Origin: RUG14121 sp964533935
Lineage (GTDB): Bacteria > Bacillota_I > Bacilli_A > RF39 > UBA660
Direction of reading: 5' to 3'
Assembly: GCA_964533935.1 (NCBI GenBank)
Contig: CAZHOG010000006.1
Span: 1 to 64,000 of the forward strand
Length of the DNA stretch: 64,000 nt
Shown here one piece after another: positions 60,286-64,000 of this stretch. Every line of letters begins with the position of its first letter. Within the stretch, counting starts at the first letter, position 1. Under the pieces are notes generated by a model. The model worked only from the letters and a program-made list of their open reading frames with translations, was not told where the DNA came from and ran no database searches. Both the position numbers and the translations under genes were made by a program.

Positions 60286-60914
60286 GATTTTATATCATTT
60301 ACAATACCAACTAATTCAGCCATTTTCTTATCTAATTCTTTTACTTTTTTAGAACTTGCAATTAATTCTTCTTTTACTCCATCTGGTAATTCTTCTGGAA
60401 CAGGAAACTTATAACTGATTTTATGATCTAAACTAGCCCAAAAGTCCATAGCAACAGTTCTTATCTGAATTTCTGCTTTAACTTCTTTTGTTCCTGTAGA
60501 TAAACTTACTGGAACTATTACAATTAAATGGAAACTTGAATAGCCGCTATCTTTTGGATTTTTGATATAATCTTTCTTTTCTAGTACTTTAATATTTCTT
60601 GAATTTTCAATAATATTTACTATTTCATAAACATCTGGAAGAAAAGAACAAACAACTCTAACACCAACAACATCATTAATATGTTCTATAACATTTTCAT
60701 TAGTTAATTCTAAACCTTTTCTTTCAAGTTTTTCTATAATACTATCGTAATTCTTTATACGGCATTTTATATGTTCAACTGGATTATATTTATGACTATA
60801 TTCAAATTCATCACTTAAAACTTCCAATTCTGTTTTTAAAACTTTTAAAGCAGCAGCATAATTAATCATAATACTTGATAAATCCAATTTATTTTCATTT
60901 TCTACATTTGACAT
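60276..60914 (-). CDS. relQ: Small alarmone synthetase (RelQ/YjbM type GTP pyrophosphokinase)
   Basis: 212 residues, only the RelA/SpoT synthetase domain. Key blocks are HIKCRIKNYDSIIEKLERKG, INDVVGVRVVCSFLPDVYEI, YIKNPKDSGYSSFHLIV and AEIQIRTVAMDFWASLDHKISYK, with the conserved Glu-x-Gln-x-Arg. Makes (p)ppGpp without hydrolase domain. Monocistronic, just upstream of dinB. Confidence 0.94.
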   Translation of the reverse strand: MSNVENENKLDLSSIMINYAAALKVLKTELEVLSDEFEYSHKYNPVEHIKCRIKNYDSIIEKLERKGLELTNENVIEHINDVVGVRVVCSFLPDVYEIVNIIENSRNIKVLEKKDYIKNPKDSGYSSFHLIVIVPVSLSTGTKEVKAEIQIRTVAMDFWASLDHKISYKFPVPEELPDGVKEELIASSKKVKELDKKMAELVGIVNDIKSED

Positions 60915-60978
60915 AATATTTCTCCTTTCTTTTAAAGAGATACAAGCAATTGTATCACAAAATCAAAAAAATGCAAGT

Positions 60979-61185
60979 TTAGATATAACTTAACATTTTT
61001 TCTACTTCTTCTCTATTAGTTATAATATGTAATATTTTATCATTAATTTCTCCAATTAATATATTTATTGGTTCTTCACAAGACAATAATACTACTTTAT
61101 TATCTATCTTCTTTATAATAACATACTCTTTTTGATTATCAACAAGAATCACTTGCCCTAAATCATAATTACTTCGTTCTTCCAT
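60979..61185 (-). CDS. Small protein of unknown function
   Basis: 68 residues from ATG at 61185 (MEERSNYDLGQVILVD), preceded by GAGGTTACTA. Beta-rich and acidic (KEYVIIKKIDNKVVLLSCEEP), resembling small DUF-type SH3-like proteins but not assigned. Overlaps the SLT-domain gene by 17 bases, so it is translated together with it. Confidence 0.65.
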   Translation of the reverse strand: MEERSNYDLGQVILVDNQKEYVIIKKIDNKVVLLSCEEPINILIGEINDKILHIITNREEVEKMLSYI

Positions 61186-62425
61186 TAGTAACCTCACTTA
61201 CATTATTATATAATTCTTCTTCTGTTTTATTATAAACATTATTATATTTATCCATAGCTTTAGATGCATAATCAACTGCTATTTGTTTATTTTTCCAGTT
61301 AATCCAACCATTATAAGTTCCAAATACTTCTTCAACGTTACCATTATTAATTTCATTTCTGTATCTATCACAAATGCCTTTAATTAACCAAACAGATGCT
61401 TCAATATTTTTATACGGATCATTTAAAATATCGCTTGATGTCCATCCAAATTCCTTATATACTGCATCATGATTACAAATATTTATTTGCATTTCGCCAT
61501 AATCATTTGTACTACTTATTACCCCATTATTGCTAAATAAACCATTTGATTCAATATCAGCAATAGTCATTATAATATTAAATGGCACATCATATTTATT
61601 AGACATTTCATGCATAAATTCTTGTAATTCAATGGAATTAGCATTTTCATACCCAACAAACTTTGGTGTCTCTATAACTTCTGGTTGTGATTCAATTATC
61701 GTTTCAGAAACTATAGTTCTAGACTCCATTTTTTCATCTGCAAATACTTCATTGATATCATTTTCTTGTTGTTCTAAATCTATACTAATTTCTTTTTGTT
61801 CACTTGAATCTATTGCTTTATAATTATGAATTGCAGATATCCCAATAATAGTTGTTAGTGATGAAATTAAAGCTATTTCTTTAATCCTTTTTTTACTAAT
61901 AGTAATTGGATATTCCAGTTTATTAATTATATTATTATCTGTTAATGCACTATTTACAGCCATTCTTAAATCATTTATGCTTACTTTTTCACCACTTGGT
62001 AAAGCAAACATTTTATTAGTAAATAATTGGGATGCCTTATAAATTTCTTGATCATAAAAATGTTTTATTTCATTAATAATTCCTTTATTAGGATGTGATT
62101 GATATAAATCATGAACCATTAAATCAAGATAATTATTTAATCCACTATTTCTTTTATTAACTAGTGGTGCTTCATTTTTTAAGTGTAACCAATAAGAAGA
62201 TTTTTGATATGAACTTCTATTTTTTTCAATAGATATCATTAGTCTTTTTTCCATTGCTAATGCTAGTATCTGTTTAGAATAATTATCTAAACCATTAACT
62301 GGTTCACAATTTATAATTTTATTACAAATAGATTTAAATTCATAAATACCTTTTTGATACATTACTTGTTTTAAAAATTTATCAAGATATTTATCAACAT
62401 ATTTTACTTCAACCATTGAATTCAT
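61169..62425 (-). CDS. Membrane protein with lytic transglycosylase (SLT) domain
   Basis: 418 residues. An unusual cytoplasmic N-terminal domain (about 1-180) with no known motif precedes one membrane segment (about 186-203), an acidic linker, and an SLT-like domain from about 270: DVPFNIIMTIADIESNG with the likely catalytic Glu, then NDYGEMQINICNHD and IEASVWLIKGICDRY. The cytoplasmic part could couple wall cleavage to an intracellular signal. AAGGAAGGTGATGTGA fits the start. Confidence 0.82.
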   Translation of the reverse strand: MNSMVEVKYVDKYLDKFLKQVMYQKGIYEFKSICNKIINCEPVNGLDNYSKQILALAMEKRLMISIEKNRSSYQKSSYWLHLKNEAPLVNKRNSGLNNYLDLMVHDLYQSHPNKGIINEIKHFYDQEIYKASQLFTNKMFALPSGEKVSINDLRMAVNSALTDNNIINKLEYPITISKKRIKEIALISSLTTIIGISAIHNYKAIDSSEQKEISIDLEQQENDINEVFADEKMESRTIVSETIIESQPEVIETPKFVGYENANSIELQEFMHEMSNKYDVPFNIIMTIADIESNGLFSNNGVISSTNDYGEMQINICNHDAVYKEFGWTSSDILNDPYKNIEASVWLIKGICDRYRNEINNGNVEEVFGTYNGWINWKNKQIAVDYASKAMDKYNNVYNKTEEELYNNVSEVTNGRTK

Positions 62426-62491
62426 TCACATCACCTTCCTTATCATAAATAAATTATACCTAAAAAATTTCATATTATAAAGTAAAAATAA

Positions 62492-62555
62492 AACTAGTAA
62501 ACAAATATTTACTAGCAAACATATGAATTATAACATATTTTTTATTTTATTTCAA
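62492..62555 (-). promoter_or_regulatory. Promoter followed by a strong hairpin, upstream of the SLT gene
   Basis: TTGAAA (62555-62550), 17-base spacer, TATAAT (62532-62527). About 13 bases on, CTAGTAAA/TTTACTAG (62514-62492) forms an eight-base stem followed by TTTTATTTTT. It could be an attenuator, the end of a tiny transcript, or an operator. A second TATAAT lies nearer the gene. Confidence 0.5.
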
Positions 62556-62582
62556 ACTTTATAATGTAAATATAATGTAAAA

Positions 62583-64000
62583 CTATTTTTTAGCTTTTTC
62601 TATTCTTATTACTCTGCCATTATATTTAACATTATTACATGATTCTAATACTTTGTTTAATGAATCATTTTTTACATTCATAAATGTGAATTTAGATAAT
62701 ATTTCTACACCAGAACAAGTTCCTTCTTTTACATCGGCGTTTTTTTCAATAAATTCTAAAAATTCTCTTTTAGTAATTTTATCCATTTTTCCGATAGTTA
62801 CAAATACTCTAGTACTATCTTTTTCATTTCTTTTAATTTCTTGTTTTTTGTTTTTTGCTTTTGCTGTTAAATCTACTGAAAAATCAGACCCAAAATTATT
62901 CATTAATCTTTGATTCAATAAATTTTTAATTATATTCTTACTTTCTTCTAAACTAATATTATCCAAGTAATCATCAAAAATATCTAATTTACATTCTTTA
63001 GTTTTTAATATATCTAAATCATTATTAAAATCATTAGCACGATTATTAATTATTTCATTAACAGTTGGTAATTCTTTTTGAACAATAACTTTATGAATAT
63101 ATTTTTCTAATTGAACTAAAATGCTTTCTTCTTTAATTTTTATAAATGTAATAGCTAAGCCATATTTAGAAGCACGACCTGTTCTTCCAATTCTATGAAT
63201 ATAGGCTTCATTACTTTCTGGAAGATTATAATTAAATACTATTTCAACATCATCAACATGAATACCTCTTGCAGCAACATCTGTTGCAATTAAATAATTA
63301 AAATCACCATTCTTAAATTTATCTAATGTAATTATTCTTTGTGCTTGAGTAATATCACCATGAATAACTGCAGAATGATAATTTCTTTTGTTTAGCTTTT
63401 CAAATAATTCATCTGCATTTCTTTTTGTTCTACAAAAAATAATTGCTTTTTTAGGATTATAATAATCCATTAAACGACACATTGATTCAAGACGAGTTGA
63501 ATCAGTAACAGTATAATAATTTTGAGTGATATGTTCTGCTGTTTTTTCTTCACTAATTATAGAAACTGTTTTATACTCTGGAGACATATAATTTTGTGCT
63601 ATTTTTAAAATTGCTTTAGGCATAGTTGCTGAAAATAACAATACTTGACGATCATTATTTGTTTTTTCAAAAATATATTCAATTTCTTCTTGAAATCCCA
63701 TACTTAACATTTCATCAGCTTCATCTAAAACAAAATATTTTATTTCAGAAAGTTTTAATACTCTTCTCTTAATCAAATCTTTTACTCTACCAGGAGTTCC
63801 AATAACTATTTCAGATCCCTTTTTCAATAATTTGATTTGTTCTTCTATACTACTACTACCATAAACACAAGTAATAGAAACACTGCAATATTTTGCTAGT
63901 TTTTCTGCATCTCTTGCAATTTGAATAGCAAGTTCTCTAGTTGGAGCAAGTATTATTGATTGTGTAGTATTGTTTTTTTCAATATTTTCTAATATTGGAG
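62583..64000 (-). CDS. DEAD-box ATP-dependent RNA helicase (5' end outside window)
   Basis: The frame is open to the window edge; at least 472 codons. Motifs seen: APTRELA (Ia), GTPGRV (Ib), VLDEADEM (II), LFSATMP (III), IIFCRTK (IV), TDVAARGIHVD (V), YIHRIGRTGR (VI). Q motif and Walker A lie beyond position 64000. The C-terminal domain (KMDKITKREFLEFIEKN, SKFTFMNVKNDSLNKVL) is a DbpA-like RNA-binding fold. Similar to CshA/DbpA proteins of Bacilli in ribosome assembly or RNA decay. Confidence 0.94.
   Translation of the reverse strand, partial: PILENIEKNNTTQSIILAPTRELAIQIARDAEKLAKYCSVSITCVYGSSSIEEQIKLLKKGSEIVIGTPGRVKDLIKRRVLKLSEIKYFVLDEADEMLSMGFQEEIEYIFEKTNNDRQVLLFSATMPKAILKIAQNYMSPEYKTVSIISEEKTAEHITQNYYTVTDSTRLESMCRLMDYYNPKKAIIFCRTKRNADELFEKLNKRNYHSAVIHGDITQAQRIITLDKFKNGDFNYLIATDVAARGIHVDDVEIVFNYNLPESNEAYIHRIGRTGRASKYGLAITFIKIKEESILVQLEKYIHKVIVQKELPTVNEIINNRANDFNNDLDILKTKECKLDIFDDYLDNISLEESKNIIKNLLNQRLMNNFGSDFSVDLTAKAKNKKQEIKRNEKDSTRVFVTIGKMDKITKREFLEFIEKNADVKEGTCSGVEILSKFTFMNVKNDSLNKVLESCNNVKYNGRVIRIEKAKK

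Noticed and set aside
1..64000. Mycoplasma-type genetic code (TGA = Trp)
   Set aside because: Several intact genes end in TGA (for example sigE, dnaB and spoIIGA-region genes with coupled starts), and conserved tryptophans are TGG.
1..64000. CRISPR arrays, insertion sequences or prophage
   Set aside because: No regularly spaced repeats, transposase, integrase or phage structural gene was seen on either strand.

Overview
The window is a very AT-rich, densely packed bacterial chromosome segment using the standard code: TGA ends several genes and Trp is TGG. Gene content points to the Bacillota, Bacilli side, probably a small-genome gut lineage near the RF39/Erysipelotrichia-like groups. Signs are the Bacillus-type mltG/trhP/greA operon, DnaB-DnaI helicase loading proteins, gpsB-rnpB, T-box leaders, a SufU-type SUF operon, and surface proteins with SipW-type signal peptides and a Trp/Tyr-rich C-terminal domain common in uncultured gut Mollicutes-like bacteria. 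A sigE-spoIIGA pair argues that the lineage sporulates or descends from spore formers. Nearly all genes are on the minus strand. Exceptions are ftsW, tmcAL and one tRNA-Met.

Layout. 0.1-5.2 kb: ireB-ruvX-yrzB-mltG-trmR-trhP1-trhP2-greA, combining cell-wall control with the complete tRNA mo5U34 pathway. 5.3-9.5 kb: a hybrid histidine kinase co-transcribed with an AMP-forming acyl ligase that has altered motifs. 9.6-15.0 kb: an accessory island (LysR regulator with a non-ATG start, degenerate Nudix, aminotransferase, ATP-grasp ligase, broken P-loop kinase, intact Nudix) that looks like a small biosynthetic locus in decay or divergence. 15-17.8 kb: valS under a T-box. 17.8-21 kb: two membrane-anchored proteins sharing a repeated domain. 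21-24.2 kb: two flavoproteins and a DUF4186 protein. 24.3-28.5 kb: ftsW, then sufC-sufBD-sufS-sufU with no sufB. 28.5-34.1 kb: surface protein, HD protein, and a short dcw cluster (mraZ-rsmH-ftsL-pbp).

34.1-42.3 kb: a surface-protein C-terminal cassette behind a repeated promoter, rpmF-yceD, tmcAL, divIVA, sepF, a glycine-type T-box operon (LOG protein, unknown protein, glyS), recO and recA. 42.3-45.8 kb: pgsA, rodZ-like, rnpB, gpsB, a small ORF, sigE and spoIIGA. 45.8-54 kb: a giant pseudopilin-like Ig-repeat protein, an [FeFe]-hydrogenase-like protein, dnaI-dnaB, a surface protein and a thioredoxin-like protein. 54-64 kb: tRNA-Met, dGTPase, ABC exporter, cyclophilin lipoprotein, AlkD-like repair protein, dinB, relQ, an SLT-domain protein and a DEAD-box helicase cut by the window edge.

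Most notable signals: (1) a 27-bp repeat holding two tandem Spo0A-box-like 10-mers directly before a -35/-10 pair, present at both 1-57 and 34.48-34.51 kb; (2) an unusually short T-box leader before the LOG-glyS operon; (3) the 9.6-15 kb island with its broken kinase, pseudo-Nudix and ATT-start LysR; (4) a SUF operon with one short SufB/D-type scaffold; (5) an identical 17-bp SOS-like operator before recA and dinB.
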